Positions 17,774-28,048 of a stretch of 64,000 nucleotides of DNA are shown here, in pieces. A program made the position numbers and the translations under genes. The DNA lies in assembly GCA_003343705.1 (NCBI GenBank), contig QAKR01000014.1:11825-75824 (forward strand), written 5' to 3'. Origin of the DNA: Clostridiales bacterium. GTDB taxonomy: Bacteria; Bacillota; Clostridia; Oscillospirales; UBA644. Within the stretch, counting starts at the first letter, position 1, and every line of letters begins with the position of its first letter. The notes under the pieces were generated by a model, which saw only the letters and a program-made list of their open reading frames with translations, did no database searches and was not told the origin of the DNA.

Positions 17774-19612
17774 TTATTTATTGCCGTTGTCGTCGTCAAC
17801 TTTATAATCGTCAACATTTACAGTTCCGTCTGTAGAGGGTTCTGGTTGAGCTCCTGCTGCATCTGCACCTTGCTGAGGTTGCGTTTGCTGATAAATCTTT
17901 TCAGCTACTTTATAGAAACGTTGCTGCAGCTCTTCTGTATCAGCTTTAATTGCTGCTGTGTCGGTACCTTTAAGTGCTTCTTTAAGTTTTGCTATCTGTT
18001 CTTCGATAGGAGCTTTTTCTTCAGCAGACAGCTTTTCACCCATTTCAGTAAGGCTGTTCTCGCACTGGTAGCAAGCCTGTTCTGCGTTGTTACGAATTTC
18101 AACTTCTTCGCGTTTTTTCTTATCTTCTGCAGCAAATGTTTCGGCTTCCTTAACAGCTTTTTCAACTTCGTCTTTGGACATGTTTGTAGAAGCTGTTATT
18201 GTTATATGCTGTTGGTTTCCTGTGCCGAGATCTTTTGCTGTTACGTTAACAATGCCGTTTGCGTCAATGTCAAAAGTAACTTCAATTTGCGGTGTTTGTT
18301 TTCTTGCGGGGGGGATGTTATCAAGGTGGAAACGTCCAAGAGTCTTGTTATCAGCAGCCATTTCTCTTTCACCTTGCAGGACATGCACTTCAACGCTTGT
18401 TTGGTTGTCTGCAGCTGTTGTGAATATCTGGCTCTTTTTAACAGGTATTGTTGAGTTTCTATCAATTATTTTTGTTAATACTCCGCCGTATGTTTCAACA
18501 CCAAGAGAAAGCGGTGTAACATCCAAAAGAACAAGCCCTTGAACATCTCCGCCTAATATACCAGCTTGAATAGCAGCACCGACAGCAACGCACTCGTCGG
18601 GATTAATTCCTTTATGCGGATCTTTATTTATAAATTTCTTAAGAGCTTCCTGAACAGCAGGTATACGTGAAGAACCGCCGACTAAAAGAACCTTATCAAT
18701 TTTATCGGTTGTTAAACCTGCGTCTGAAAGAGCTTTTTTAACAGGAACCATTGTTGCGTCTACAAGATCCTGTGTGAGCTCATTAAATTTTGCTCTTGTC
18801 AATGTTACATCAAGATGTTTAGGCCCTTCTGCATCTGCTGTGATAAACGGAAGGTTGATGTTTGCAGAAGCCATACCGGAAAGTTCGATTTTAGCTTTTT
18901 CAGCTGCCTCTTTCAAACGCTGTAAAGCCATTTTATCTTTAGAAAGATCAATACCGTTTGATTTTTTAAATTCAGCAATTAAAAAGTCGATAATTCTTTG
19001 GTCAAAGTCGTCACCACCGAGGCGTGTATTTCCGTTTGTTGATAAAACTTCAAAAACACCGTCGCCGATTTCAAGAATAGAAACGTCAAAGGTTCCGCCG
19101 CCCAGGTCAAAAACCATAACTTTTTGTTCAGCTTCTTTGTCAATACCATATGCCAATGCTGCAGCTGTAGGTTCGTTTACAATACGCATAACTTCAAGGC
19201 CTGCGATTGTACCGGCATTTTTAGTTGCCTGACGTTGGCTGTCATTGAAGTATGCAGGAACGGTAATAACCGCTTGCGTAACTTTTTCACCAAGATATGC
19301 TTCAGCATCAGTCTTTAACTTTTGAAGTACCATTGAAGAAATCATTTCCGGAGTGTACTCTTTATCATCTATGTTTACTTTATATGAAGTACCCATTTCT
19401 CTTTTTATTGAAATAACTGTTCTGTCCGGATTTGTTATAGCCTGTCTTTTAGCAACCTGCCCAACCATTCTCTCGCCTGTTTTTGAAAATGCAACAACAG
19501 ACGGGGTGGTTCTTGCACCTTCAGCGTTAGCTATTACAACCGGTTCGCCGCCTTCCATTATTGCTACACATGAGTTTGTTGTACCTAAGTCGATACCTAT
19601 TATTTTGCCCAT
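17774..19612 (-). CDS. dnaK: Chaperone DnaK (Hsp70)
   Basis: ATP-driven cytoplasmic chaperone. The 612-residue protein has the nucleotide-binding domain at ~1-355 with [10 protein letters not shown] (~5-14), [17 protein letters not shown] (~115-131), the phosphate loop [10 protein letters not shown] and GGSSRIP. The linker [11 protein letters not shown] (~358-368) leads to the peptide-binding domain and the helical lid. The C-terminus is Gln-, Ala- and Asp-rich. Its length is normal for Gram-positive Hsp70. It lies 23 bases after grpE and is controlled from the CIRCE promoter upstream of hrcA. Confidence 0.98.
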   Translation of the reverse strand: MGKIIGIDLGTTNSCVAIMEGGEPVVIANAEGARTTPSVVAFSKTGERMVGQVAKRQAITNPDRTVISIKREMGTSYKVNIDDKEYTPEMISSMVLQKLKTDAEAYLGEKVTQAVITVPAYFNDSQRQATKNAGTIAGLEVMRIVNEPTAAALAYGIDKEAEQKVMVFDLGGGTFDVSILEIGDGVFEVLSTNGNTRLGGDDFDQRIIDFLIAEFKKSNGIDLSKDKMALQRLKEAAEKAKIELSGMASANINLPFITADAEGPKHLDVTLTRAKFNELTQDLVDATMVPVKKALSDAGLTTDKIDKVLLVGGSSRIPAVQEALKKFINKDPHKGINPDECVAVGAAIQAGILGGDVQGLVLLDVTPLSLGVETYGGVLTKIIDRNSTIPVKKSQIFTTAADNQTSVEVHVLQGEREMAADNKTLGRFHLDNIPPARKQTPQIEVTFDIDANGIVNVTAKDLGTGNQQHITITASTNMSKDEVEKAVKEAETFAAEDKKKREEVEIRNNAEQACYQCENSLTEMGEKLSAEEKAPIEEQIAKLKEALKGTDTAAIKADTEELQQRFYKVAEKIYQQTQPQQGADAAGAQPEPSTDGTVNVDDYKVDDDNGNK

Positions 19613-19635
19613 AAAAAATCTCTCCTTTTAACTTA

Positions 19636-20145
19636 TCACTGAACAACTCTTACAAGAGCGTGTCGTATTATTTTATCGTTTATTTTATATCCTTTTTGAA
19701 GAACATCAGCTATTTTATTCGGTTCTAATTCATCATCTTCACAAGTCATAACCGCATTGTGAATATTGGGGTCAAATTCGTCACCGCGTTCTCCGTATGA
19801 GATTATGCCAAGGCCGTCAAAGCTGACTTTTGCTTGATCCAAAACCATTTGAACTCCGTCACGCAAAGGTGATTTTTCCGTTGCTGCAGCAAGCGCTCTT
19901 TCCAAGTTGTCTATTATCGGTAAAATTGCGCTTACTGTGTCAGAAACAACAACAGCACGTAACCCTTCTTTTTCTGCTGTGGTACGCTTCTTGTAGTTAT
20001 CAAAATCTGCTGCAAGACGAATAAATTTATCTTTTGCTTCCTCAAGCTCTTTATTACTTTGATTTACTACGGTTTCTTCTGAAATTTCTTCAGTTGTTAC
20101 GGTCTCTTCATCAATCGGCTTATCTTTTTTCTTTTTTTCCGCCAT
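19636..20145 (-). CDS. grpE: Nucleotide exchange factor GrpE
   Basis: Releases ADP from DnaK. It has a charged, disordered N-terminus, a long dimerising helix (~residues 45-90, DKFIRLAADFDNYKKRT) and the C-terminal beta domain with FDPNIHNAVM and VLQKGYKINDKIIRHALVRV. ATG 20145 is chosen because AGGAG lies just upstream; the frame extends to 20160, but those codons contain the ribosome site. Its start is 1 base from the hrcA stop, so translation is coupled. Length 169. Confidence 0.95.
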   Translation of the reverse strand: MAEKKKKDKPIDEETVTTEEISEETVVNQSNKELEEAKDKFIRLAADFDNYKKRTTAEKEGLRAVVVSDTVSAILPIIDNLERALAAATEKSPLRDGVQMVLDQAKVSFDGLGIISYGERGDEFDPNIHNAVMTCEDDELEPNKIADVLQKGYKINDKIIRHALVRVVQ

Positions 20146-20146
20146 G

Positions 20147-21157
20147 TCATATCTCCTCATCCATAAGTTTTTTTAATTCTTCGGTAATATATTGACATCC
20201 TGCAGAAAGCTTTGCATAGTCCATTCGTGTTGGACCCATAAGCCCGAAAACTACAGGAACACTTCCTGAGCAGGTTGCTGCAATAATGCTTGTGTTGTTT
20301 ATAGCTAAAAGACTGTTGTCGTCGCCTATTAAAATATTTATATCTTTGTCCTGTTTTTTAAGAAGCTGTTCTGTTATTTTTTCATGGCTTGAAAGCATCT
20401 GCATGTATTCTCTTGCTGTATCTATATTTGCAAATTCAGGATACATCAAAAGGTTTGCAGAGCCGCTTATATGAAGCTCATAAGATTTTATTTGCTCAAT
20501 AAGATTTCGCATGGGTTCAACTATATCAATCATATCAATACAGTTTTTCTTTATCTCTGTTTCAAGAACAAGTAATCTTATTGATCCTATTTGCTCAACG
20601 GGGAAACCTGATAAAACAGAATTTAATATTGCCGAAAGACGTATTATATCCTCTTTCTTGGGCTCATTTTTAAGTTTTGTAAAACAACTTTTAACACTGC
20701 CGTTTGCGCTTATTGCCATTAATGCTAATGTTTTTTTGCCTGATAGTACAACTTCAAAAGTAAAAACCCCGCCGTAACAAGACGGTGATACGGCAAATAC
20801 CGTGCATCTTGAAAACTCTGCTAAGTGTTCGGAAAGAACTTGAATTGTCGGAGTTAATCCCACACAGCATTCAATCTTTGAAGAAAGAAAGGTTTTTTCT
20901 GTTTTTGATAATTTATATGGCATAAGAGATGTTTTAACATAATATCTGTAGCCCATGTTTGAAGGAACTCTTCCTGCCGATGTATGGGGTTTGCATAAAT
21001 AACCGGCTTGTTCGAGATCGTTCATATCATTTCGTATCGTTGCGGACGACACGCCTAAATTTTCTGTTTCAAGCAAAGCTTTTGATCCGACAGGTTCGCC
21101 GGTTTTAATATAAACATTAACCACCGAACTTAGTATTTTACGTTTTCTGTCATCCAA
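20147..21157 (-). CDS. hrcA: Heat-inducible transcription repressor HrcA
   Basis: Represses class I heat-shock operons by binding CIRCE, with its activity kept up by GroEL. An N-terminal winged helix includes LGVSSATIRNDMNDLEQAGY (~residues 40-60), followed by the GAF-like domain. The frame is open to GTG 21181, but that would place the AAAGGAGG ribosome site inside the gene. TTG 21157, 10 bases after it, or ATT 21163 is the likelier start, giving about 336 residues. First gene of the dnaK operon and autoregulated through the adjacent CIRCE. Confidence 0.92.
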   Translation of the reverse strand: MDDRKRKILSSVVNVYIKTGEPVGSKALLETENLGVSSATIRNDMNDLEQAGYLCKPHTSAGRVPSNMGYRYYVKTSLMPYKLSKTEKTFLSSKIECCVGLTPTIQVLSEHLAEFSRCTVFAVSPSCYGGVFTFEVVLSGKKTLALMAISANGSVKSCFTKLKNEPKKEDIIRLSAILNSVLSGFPVEQIGSIRLLVLETEIKKNCIDMIDIVEPMRNLIEQIKSYELHISGSANLLMYPEFANIDTAREYMQMLSSHEKITEQLLKKQDKDINILIGDDNSLLAINNTSIIAATCSGSVPVVFGLMGPTRMDYAKLSAGCQYITEELKKLMDEEI

Positions 21158-21174
21158 TTCAATGTCGCCTCCTT

Positions 21175-21201
21175 TTAGCACTCATACCCTTTGAGTGCTA
21201 A
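21175..21201. promoter_or_regulatory. CIRCE operator (HrcA binding site)
   Basis: TTAGCACTC-N9-GAGTGCTAA, a perfect match to the CIRCE consensus, just downstream of the hrcA promoter -10 element and overlapping the hrcA ribosome site region. Confidence 0.97.
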
Positions 21202-21208
21202 CGAGATG

Positions 21209-21237
21209 ATAATAGCACTTTTTTTAATGTTTGTCAA
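21209..21237 (-). promoter_or_regulatory. Sigma-A promoter of the hrcA-grpE-dnaK-dnaJ operon
   Basis: On the minus strand: TTGACA (21237-21232), 17-base spacer, TATTAT (21214-21209), with the CIRCE at the start of the transcript. Confidence 0.9.
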
Positions 21238-21375
21238 TAGGTAAACAGTGTTTTTATTGAAAATTTACATTTCTTTCATAATCAATACTAATAAGTAAAC
21301 TATAACCACTCTTTTTTCTGTAATCACCGTTTAAGCGCAGTGGCATATTATGTAATGAAAAGGAAGGTGGCCGTT

Positions 21376-21534
21376 ATGCGCAGATGCGGAAAAGGTAACA
21401 GAAATTCTTCTATTACATATATACTTATTGCTCTTTGCCTGGGTATTCTTGGTGCACTTTGCTTGCCGCAGGGGCTTATGATTGGCATTTTGGCGCTTAC
21501 GGTTGTTTTAGTTTGCTTATTATGCTGTCTATGA
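21376..21534 (+). CDS. Small hydrophobic membrane protein, unknown
   Basis: A 52-residue protein with a short basic N-terminus (MRRCGKGNR) and an almost continuous hydrophobic stretch (residues ~13-52), ending in cysteine- and leucine-rich CLLCCL. ATG 21376 is preceded by AAGGAAGG, which decides the start over the ATG at 21340. It lies 53 bases upstream of the spoVM gene in the same orientation and may be co-transcribed with it, which hints at a sporulation or envelope role, but I do not recognise the family. Confidence 0.55.
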   Translation: MRRCGKGNRNSSITYILIALCLGILGALCLPQGLMIGILALTVVLVCLLCCL

Positions 21535-21587
21535 AAAGTTTTATATAAGTGTGATTAAATTATGGGTAAGAAAGGACTTGTGCAGCA

Positions 21588-21662
21588 ATGAAGGTTGTTA
21601 TATGGAAAGCCCCTAATTTCTTAAAGGGTTTGCTTCGCGCAATATTTAAAGTTAAGGGATAA
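21588..21662 (+). CDS. spoVM: Stage V sporulation protein SpoVM, 24 residues
   Basis: A 24-codon gene (ATG 21588 to TAA 21660-21662) encoding an amphipathic peptide. It begins MKVVIWKAPNFLKGLLRAIF and ends KVKG. The pattern MK...(K)xPxFLxGxLRxxF matches SpoVM, which recognises the curved forespore membrane and anchors SpoIVA for coat and cortex assembly. The conserved proline (residue 9) and basic face are present. An AAGGA site lies 11-12 bases upstream, slightly far. A strong terminator follows at 21737. It is too short for standard gene finders and easily missed. Confidence 0.85.
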   Translation: MKVVIWKAPNFLKGLLRAIFKVKG

Positions 21663-21736
21663 AACTTAATTACATAATAAAAAATGATATTTTGTTGTAA
21701 ATTCTTTAATGTAAAATTATCTATTGTGCGCAAAGA

Positions 21737-21766
21737 GGCTGCCGCAATCGCGGCAGCCTTATTTTA
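21737..21766 (+). terminator. Rho-independent terminator after spoVM
   Basis: GGCTGCCGC-AATC-GCGGCAGCC, a perfect 9-bp stem followed by TTATTTT. Confidence 0.85.
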
Positions 21767-21835
21767 AAGTTGTTAAAGTAAAAACTTATTCGTCTTTAAA
21801 TATCTTTACCGATAGTTTTTAATTTAATTGACCGT

Positions 21836-22621
21836 TTACTTTGTTATTTCAAAAATACCATCTAAAATATAGCTTGGTCTGTATGGGAAAAGTTCGATAT
21901 TTTCGGTATTTGTAACACCGGTGAGGACAAGTGTTGTTTCAATTCCGCTTTCTATGCCTGCAATAATATCGGTGTCCATTCGGTCCCCGACGATCATTGC
22001 TTCGTCTGGAGCAACACCAAGAAGCTTCATCGCATGGCGCATCATTAACGGGTTAGGTTTGCCTATGAAATATGCTTGTTTGCCAGTTGTTAATTCAATA
22101 GGGGATATCAGGGCTTTAGTTGCCGGTATAAGCCCATGTTCAGCAGGAGCTGTCATGTCGGGATTTGTCCCTATCAGCTTTGCTCCGCCTAAAACAAGCC
22201 TTACTGCTTTTTTTATTCTGTCGTATGTATACGAAGGTGTTTCGCCTACTACAACATAGTCCGGGTTAACGTCGTTCATTGAAAGGCCTGCTGCGTAAAT
22301 AGCGTTTATTAGCCCTGCTTCACCTATAACATATGCACTTCCACCGGGTGTCTGATTTGCCAGAAATGCAGCAGTTGCTACTGCGCTTGTATAGAAGTGG
22401 TCTTCAGGAACATCAAGACCTAGCCTGGAAAGCTTTTGTGAAAGCTCCCTGGGCGATCTTTCGCTTGAGTTTGTTAAGAATAGGAATTTTTTATCATTTT
22501 CTGTTAGCCACTCAACAAATTCTTTTGCTCCCGGTAAAAGTTTGCTTCCATGGTACATAACTCCGTCCATGTCGCATATAAAGCCTTTTTTATCTTTAAT
22601 GTGTTCTATATTTTTTATCAT
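21836..22621 (-). CDS. HAD-superfamily phosphatase, NagD/class IIA type
   Basis: A 261-residue cytoplasmic phosphatase. The HAD nucleophile motif CDMDGV (Asp17, with acid/base Asp19) is followed by LTNSS (motif II), GKP with the conserved Lys (~residue 178) and VGDRMDTDI (motif IV), with the C2-type cap between motifs II and III. Members hydrolyse small phosphates such as UMP, p-nitrophenyl phosphate or sugar phosphates; the true substrate is unknown. It lies 51 bases after rpoD in the same direction and is probably read from the dnaG-rpoD transcript. Confidence 0.85.
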   Translation of the reverse strand: MIKNIEHIKDKKGFICDMDGVMYHGSKLLPGAKEFVEWLTENDKKFLFLTNSSERSPRELSQKLSRLGLDVPEDHFYTSAVATAAFLANQTPGGSAYVIGEAGLINAIYAAGLSMNDVNPDYVVVGETPSYTYDRIKKAVRLVLGGAKLIGTNPDMTAPAEHGLIPATKALISPIELTTGKQAYFIGKPNPLMMRHAMKLLGVAPDEAMIVGDRMDTDIIAGIESGIETTLVLTGVTNTENIELFPYRPSYILDGIFEITK

Positions 22622-22672
22622 CTGTCGTCTCCTTAAGGTATGGATAACTTAATTGTTCACACCTGTATTATT

Positions 22673-23776
22673 TTAATCTAAGAAATCTTTTAGGCGTTTG
22701 CTTCTGCTGGGATGTCGAAGCTTGCGTAGTGCCTTTGCTTCAATTTGGCGGATACGCTCACGGGTTACTCTAAATTCACGGCCTACTTCTTCAAGTGTTC
22801 TTGTTCTGCCGTCTTCAAGGCCGAATCTTAAACGAAGAACACGGGCTTCACGATCTGAAAGTGTTTTCAAAACTTCATTTAGCTCCTCTTTAAGAAGCGT
22901 TTGTGAGGCTACATCTGAAGGAGCGGGAATATCATCATCTGCCAAAAAGTCTCCTAAATGGCTGTCTTCTTCTTCACCTACAGGGCTTTCAAGAGAAACC
23001 GGTTCGAGTGCAACTTTCATTATTTCGCGTACACGCTCAACAGGCATATTCATTTCTGCAGCTATTTCATCAGCTTGAGGTTGACGAGCAAGCTCTTGGA
23101 CAAGTGCGCGTTCAGTTTTTAACAAACGATTAATTGTTTCAACCATATGAACAGGGATTCGTATCGTTCTTGCCTGGTCTGCTATAGCACGGGTTATTGC
23201 TTGCCTAATCCACCAGGTAGCATATGTTGAGAATTTATAACCTTTGGTGCTGTCAAACTTATCAACAGCTTTTATAAGGCCTAAATTGCCTTCTTGTATG
23301 AGGTCGAGGAATAAAAGCCCTCTACCAACATATCTTTTTGCTATGCTGACAACAAGCCTGAGGTTTGCTTCATTAAGTTTCTTCTTTGCCTCCGGATCAC
23401 CTTTAGCAATTCTCTCTGCCAGCTCATTTTCTTCATCTGAGTTAAGAAGAGGAACACGGCCTATTTCATGAAGGTATACTTTAACCGGGTCGTCAATAGT
23501 TATACCTTCAGCTTGTAATAAAGCTTCCATGTCTTCAGGGTCAACGGGTAACGAATTTACCTCATCTTCCAAAGATTTCAGGTCTGGGTCAATATTAAAA
23601 TCTTCTTCAATTTCAATGTCGGAAGTTCGCAGCTCGTCAATGACGATTGCAATTTGTTCCGGGGTCAAATCAATGCGGTCAAGCTCTTCCGTTATTTCAT
23701 TATAAGAAAGAGTTCCCTTTTCTTTACCCCTTTCAAGGAGTGATTTAATCACGGCCTTTTTTTCATTTGCATCCAT
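22673..23776 (-). CDS. rpoD: Primary RNA polymerase sigma factor (SigA/RpoD)
   Basis: Housekeeping sigma factor. The 367-residue protein has a short region 1.1, region 1.2 ([16 protein letters not shown], ~95-110), region 2 with the -10 recognition and melting helix ([20 protein letters not shown]), region 3, and region 4 with the -35 helix-turn-helix ([20 protein letters not shown], near the C-terminus). Length is like Bacillus SigA. It overlaps the dnaG stop by 14 bases, the usual dnaG-rpoD arrangement of Firmicutes. Confidence 0.97.
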   Translation of the reverse strand: MDANEKKAVIKSLLERGKEKGTLSYNEITEELDRIDLTPEQIAIVIDELRTSDIEIEEDFNIDPDLKSLEDEVNSLPVDPEDMEALLQAEGITIDDPVKVYLHEIGRVPLLNSDEENELAERIAKGDPEAKKKLNEANLRLVVSIAKRYVGRGLLFLDLIQEGNLGLIKAVDKFDSTKGYKFSTYATWWIRQAITRAIADQARTIRIPVHMVETINRLLKTERALVQELARQPQADEIAAEMNMPVERVREIMKVALEPVSLESPVGEEEDSHLGDFLADDDIPAPSDVASQTLLKEELNEVLKTLSDREARVLRLRFGLEDGRTRTLEEVGREFRVTRERIRQIEAKALRKLRHPSRSKRLKDFLD

Positions 23777-25544
23777 TTTTTCTTTTCTCCCTTATCTTTT
23801 GTAATTGAGCTTCAAATGACTCGTCTGTATCAAATCCAGCTTGAATAATGCTGTTTCTCTGTTCTTTAAGCTGTTCACATAACTCGCAAAGAGTGTTTGG
23901 CGAAACCGATAATGCGTTTATATCTGTAATGAACGAGTGTATGTATGATATTTCAGAGGGTTCGAAATGCTTTGAAAGCATGTTTAAATGCTCTCCTGCC
24001 GGGTTTTGTTTTATTTTTTCCGAAACTGCGTTAAATACTCTTCTGTTAAAATCAGTTACAAAATCGGCTTCTCCGATATTTTTTTCGACATCGTCTATTT
24101 TTTCAGGGTAGTTAAGCAGAATTGAAATAATATCTTCTTCAATCTTTGCGGCTTTAGGCCACTTTTGTTTTTGTGGGTTTATTCTGTCGTTGCGGCTTTG
24201 AATTTCAGAAAGGAGTTTTCTTTTTTCATCGCGTTTTGCCTTGACACTTAATTTTTTTTGTAGCATTTTTAACTCGGCTGTCAGTGAATCAGGTTTTATA
24301 CCCATATCTCGTGCAATTTTTTCTGTATAAACAGCTCTTTCCACCGGGCTTTGTATCCCCGCCAAAACGTTTATCAGTTCTTTAATACACAGAGTTTTTT
24401 CACTTTCAAGTGTAAGGTTGTATTTTTGTTTTACTGTTAGAATTTTATATTCCGTAGAATTAGGCGAGACTTCAAGCATTCTTTTAAACATTGCCGGCCC
24501 GCCTTCTGTTTTCATCAAGTCGTCAGGGTCTTTCCCTCCTTGAACTGTTAAAACCCGAACTGTGAGCCCGTTTGCTTCAAGAATATCTATTGAACGCGCA
24601 GTTGCTTTTTTTCCTGCTCCATCGCTGTCAAAGCAAACAGCCACGTTTGTGTTATATCGCTTAAGCAGCAATGCTTGTCTTTGTGTAAAAGCTGTTCCTA
24701 ATGACGCAACAGCTGAAGTAAATCCTGCTTGATGAAGGGATATGACGTCCATATATCCTTCGCAAATTATTATTTGAGGTGCTTTAGAATCTTTTGCAAA
24801 GTTCATCGCAAATAGGTTGTCCTGCTTTTTAAAAACAACTGTATCTGACGTGTTTAAATATTTTGCAGGGGCATCTTTATCAAATGTTCTTCCGCCAAAC
24901 CCTACTACATTTCCTCGGTGGTCTATTATGGGAAACATTGTTCTATCTCTGAATCTGTCAAAAGTACGGCCGTTTTCATTTTTAAGTGCAAGCCCTGCTG
25001 CAATAATATCCGACACATTATAACCTTTTTCAATCAAATGATTTAAAAGTGAGTCCCAAGCAGGTGGGGAATATCCTAGCCCGAAATGTTTTATGGTTGA
25101 CATTTTTAACTGCCTTGATGAGAAATATTCAAGCCCTCTGGTTCCTTCAGTAGACATCATAAAGTCATGATAAAACCTTGCCGCAACACGGTTTATTTCA
25201 TAAACACGTTTTCGTAGTGCGGCAAGTTCACTATCCATAAAATCTTTACGGGGAACTTTTATCCCGGCAATATCTGCAAGATGCTGAACCGCTTCGGGAA
25301 AAGAAAGATTCTCAATCTTCATTATAAATGTTATAACATCACCGCCTGCGCCACAGCCAAAACAATAAAACATTTGTTTTTGGACACTTACATGAAAAGA
25401 CGGTGTGCGTTCGCCATGAAACGGGCAGAGAGCGACAAAATCACTACCGCTGCGTTTTAAATCGACATATCTTGAAATAATACTCTCAATATCACAGCGT
25501 GATCGTAAATCGCTTAAAAACTCATCGCCAAAGCCGTAAGCCAA
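23763..25544 (-). CDS. dnaG: DNA primase
   Basis: Makes RNA primers for replication. The CHC2 zinc domain is at residues ~35-65 ([12 protein letters not shown] then CFGCGAGG). The RNA polymerase core and TOPRIM domain (~255-345) contain [15 protein letters not shown] and the metal-binding [10 protein letters not shown]. The C-terminal DnaB-interaction region completes 593 residues. Translation starts at TTG 25544 behind AAAGGGG. It is the first gene of the dnaG-rpoD unit. Confidence 0.96.
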   Translation of the reverse strand: MAYGFGDEFLSDLRSRCDIESIISRYVDLKRSGSDFVALCPFHGERTPSFHVSVQKQMFYCFGCGAGGDVITFIMKIENLSFPEAVQHLADIAGIKVPRKDFMDSELAALRKRVYEINRVAARFYHDFMMSTEGTRGLEYFSSRQLKMSTIKHFGLGYSPPAWDSLLNHLIEKGYNVSDIIAAGLALKNENGRTFDRFRDRTMFPIIDHRGNVVGFGGRTFDKDAPAKYLNTSDTVVFKKQDNLFAMNFAKDSKAPQIIICEGYMDVISLHQAGFTSAVASLGTAFTQRQALLLKRYNTNVAVCFDSDGAGKKATARSIDILEANGLTVRVLTVQGGKDPDDLMKTEGGPAMFKRMLEVSPNSTEYKILTVKQKYNLTLESEKTLCIKELINVLAGIQSPVERAVYTEKIARDMGIKPDSLTAELKMLQKKLSVKAKRDEKRKLLSEIQSRNDRINPQKQKWPKAAKIEEDIISILLNYPEKIDDVEKNIGEADFVTDFNRRVFNAVSEKIKQNPAGEHLNMLSKHFEPSEISYIHSFITDINALSVSPNTLCELCEQLKEQRNSIIQAGFDTDESFEAQLQKIREKRKNGCK

Positions 25545-25606
25545 TTAAATACCCCTTTCGTTTAAATACCTACTCTTATACTTATACTCGAAAAAAATCG
25601 AAAATC

Positions 25607-25680
25607 CTACTTACTATTTGTTTTATCACAAAAAAAACAAATTTATAAGTAGTATATAATTATTTTTATTATGTGATAAA
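25607..25680. repeat. Interleaved inverted repeats in the dnaG / dockerin-gene divergent region
   Basis: CTACTTA-C-TATTTGTTT (25607-25623) is complementary to AAACAAAT...TAAGTAG (25635-25652), and TTTATCACA (25622-25630) is complementary to TGTGATAAA (25672-25680). They could be protein binding sites or an RNA hairpin. The remainder of the 316-base gap (25545-25860) holds only the promoter below. Confidence 0.45.
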
Positions 25681-25730
25681 TCATATTCTTCTCAAAATGT
25701 ATGCAAATAATACTATAAATAGCCATAATG

Positions 25731-25759
25731 TTGACAAAAAACAATAAATATGCTATACT
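25731..25759 (+). promoter_or_regulatory. Sigma-A promoter of the first dockerin-protein gene
   Basis: TTGACA (25731-25736), 17-base spacer, TATACT (25754-25759), giving an untranslated leader of about 95 bases before ATG 25861. Confidence 0.85.
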
Positions 25760-25860
25760 ACTGGTAATAAATAGCAGTTTTAAATATCGGTCACCGGCAA
25801 AATTATTATAAATGAAAAAGGTAAAGAAATTGAATTGGATATAGAAAGGTTTGGTAAAGT

Positions 25861-27945
25861 ATGAAAAAAATTATTTCAGCTGTGTTGACGGCAGTACTTT
25901 TTTGTTCTATGTTTGTCATTGTATCAGATGCCGCTACAATGGGGAAAACGCAAAGCAAGCTTGTAGCCGAGCTTACGGAATTTATTAAAACAGCACAGAC
26001 ACAAGTTACACGTGATGACTGGCAAAATGTCCCCGGTGAAACAGGTGAACATCCGTTGACAACTATACTAAAAACAAAAATCGAAGAATCAAAAGCTTTA
26101 CGCGCTGAAAGAAATATTGATAAAATGGATGCGTTTCTTGTAGAGCTTTACGGAGGTTGGGTAGAGATAAAAGATAAACATGGGTACGGTACAGGGGAGT
26201 ACGGTTATGGTGATATTAACAAACCATATACAGAATACCTTAACACACTTAACTTAAGTTGGGGTGGAGGCAATTATCAAAAGGGAAATCATACAGGGTT
26301 AGAATACACTATTTATTATGGTGAAAAGCCTTTCTCACAATTAAAAAGTGAAGACTATACAATTGAAAGCTGGAAACTTGTCAGCAATGCAGTAGACAAT
26401 ATAAAAGAATATATGAATATTACAGCAGAATATCCTTGTACTCATCTTGCTGTATGTACACGTTCGGAAATGTTTAATAATATTCAAAAGTATTATGAAG
26501 CATATGATAAATTATTTGCTTTTACGGGAGATAAAGAAGTCAATAAATACAGAGGCCTTTTATATGATGTTCTTTACCGTAAATATGATTATACTTTTGA
26601 AGAACAATATTCGGTTATGGATGTGACAAAAACGGAAGATTGCCCCGCTTTTATAGCATTTAGAGACTTTGTTGATAAATGCCGCCAGGTTTACGAAGAT
26701 ACAAGTGCGACCCTTGAACAAATCAAAGCTTGTCTTGATATTGATCCATGGTATACGGTTAAAAATAATGATTCAACATATATTATAAAAAAGACTGAAG
26801 CTGAAGCAAGAATTGCTGATGGTGCTTTAAATGAATCAGATATTGTCATGAAAACAGATGAAAGCGGTAATCCTACAGGGGAGCATCTGACAACATATGT
26901 TTATGAAAATAAGATGAATGAATATATTCAAAACTTTAGAGATAGCCTGTTTTTAGGTAAATGGTATATAAGTCAAAAAGACTCTATATATAATAAATCA
27001 GTTATTGAATATAATAATGGAAAATTCACTGAAGATAATTGGAATACTTTTTTAATGGCATACAAACAAATTAATGCTTCCGTTTCGAATTATTTAACAG
27101 ATGAAAGTGCTTACATTGCTGCTGTTGAGAATATGAAAGAAGCCTATAATCAAATGGTTCTTCCTCCAGATGTTACTAAAAAACAGTATTATATTGCTTA
27201 TATGGATATTAAAGAGTGGGTTAAAAAGTCTGATATGTCTGTTTATACTGATGCCAGCTTGAATGTTTTTAATACATCAATATCAGTGTTTGAAGAAAAC
27301 TATGCCTTATATCAGAACGGTTCACAAAATATAACAGAAGACGATTTATATACCTTTGTAATTTACATTTATAATGCAAAAGACCAGTTGGAACAAAAAA
27401 CTACTCAAATTCCCGAAATTGATTTTGAAAGTTTTGTCAATAAAATGCAGATTTATATTGATGAAGAAAATTATATTTATGATGAATTTAACAGCTGGGT
27501 TGAAGTAAAAGAATTTAATGATATTCAAAAAGAATGTTTTGAAGTTTATAAGCAGGAATATAATAAATTAAAGAATATTATTGAAACGGCTTTACAAGAA
27601 ATTTATGCGCATAAGGCTAATCCTGGTGTAGCCATTACGGTTACTCAAGATGATATTCAGTCTGCCATGATAGAAGAAGCTTCTGCAAAGACTTCGCTTA
27701 TACTTGCAATAATGGATATGGGGATGGATAAAATTCCTAATAAGCTGTTTAAAATTGGGGATGCAGACGGTAGCGGATCTGTTCTTCTTGCAGACGCAAT
27801 GAAAACATTTCAGCATGTTGCAGGAAAAACAGTTCTGAAAGGCGGCAGTTTTGTCGCAGCTGATATTGATGGTGATAATAATGTTGCACTTAACGATGCA
27901 ATGAAAATCTTTCAGTTCGTAGCAGGCAAAGTAGATAATCTTTAA
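25861..27945 (+). CDS. Secreted FIVAR-containing protein with C-terminal dockerin
   Basis: A 694-residue exported protein. A signal peptide (residues 1-~25, basic MKK, hydrophobic core, VSDA cleavage region) precedes a long helical region. One stretch (~375-430, GKFTEDNWNTFLMAYKQINA) has the FIVAR pattern of Gram-positive surface and glycan-binding proteins. The last ~60 residues form two dockerin calcium repeats (DADGSGSVLLADAMKTF and DIDGDNNVALNDAMKIF), which in cellulosome bacteria dock to cohesins. No catalytic domain is recognisable, so it may be structural or adhesive. Its dockerin closely resembles that of the protein at 40022-43000. It has its own promoter, and a hairpin array follows. 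Confidence 0.8.
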   Translation: MKKIISAVLTAVLFCSMFVIVSDAATMGKTQSKLVAELTEFIKTAQTQVTRDDWQNVPGETGEHPLTTILKTKIEESKALRAERNIDKMDAFLVELYGGWVEIKDKHGYGTGEYGYGDINKPYTEYLNTLNLSWGGGNYQKGNHTGLEYTIYYGEKPFSQLKSEDYTIESWKLVSNAVDNIKEYMNITAEYPCTHLAVCTRSEMFNNIQKYYEAYDKLFAFTGDKEVNKYRGLLYDVLYRKYDYTFEEQYSVMDVTKTEDCPAFIAFRDFVDKCRQVYEDTSATLEQIKACLDIDPWYTVKNNDSTYIIKKTEAEARIADGALNESDIVMKTDESGNPTGEHLTTYVYENKMNEYIQNFRDSLFLGKWYISQKDSIYNKSVIEYNNGKFTEDNWNTFLMAYKQINASVSNYLTDESAYIAAVENMKEAYNQMVLPPDVTKKQYYIAYMDIKEWVKKSDMSVYTDASLNVFNTSISVFEENYALYQNGSQNITEDDLYTFVIYIYNAKDQLEQKTTQIPEIDFESFVNKMQIYIDEENYIYDEFNSWVEVKEFNDIQKECFEVYKQEYNKLKNIIETALQEIYAHKANPGVAITVTQDDIQSAMIEEASAKTSLILAIMDMGMDKIPNKLFKIGDADGSGSVLLADAMKTFQHVAGKTVLKGGSFVAADIDGDNNVALNDAMKIFQFVAGKVDNL

Positions 27946-27960
27946 TACTTATATATATAA

Positions 27961-28022
27961 GCAAGGTCGCAGAATTCTCCTGCGACCTTGCCGCATGTAG
28001 ACAAAGTCTTGTCTACATGCGG
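27961..28022 (+). terminator. Twin abutting hairpins after the dockerin gene
   Basis: GCAAGGTCGCAG...CTGCGACCTTGC (27961-27991, 12 bp) shares base 27991 with CCGCATGTAGACAA...TTGTCTACATGCGG (27991-28022, 14 bp with loop AGTC). There is no clear U-tract, so they may be terminator-like stabilising structures rather than a classical terminator. Confidence 0.6.
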
Positions 28023-28048
28023 TAGACTAAAGAGAAATGTTCTGATTA

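Noticed and set aside
17846..18542. Long open frames on the plus strand opposite dnaK.
   Set aside because: Antisense shadows of a highly conserved gene; no ribosome sites and low-complexity cysteine-, serine- or phenylalanine-rich products.
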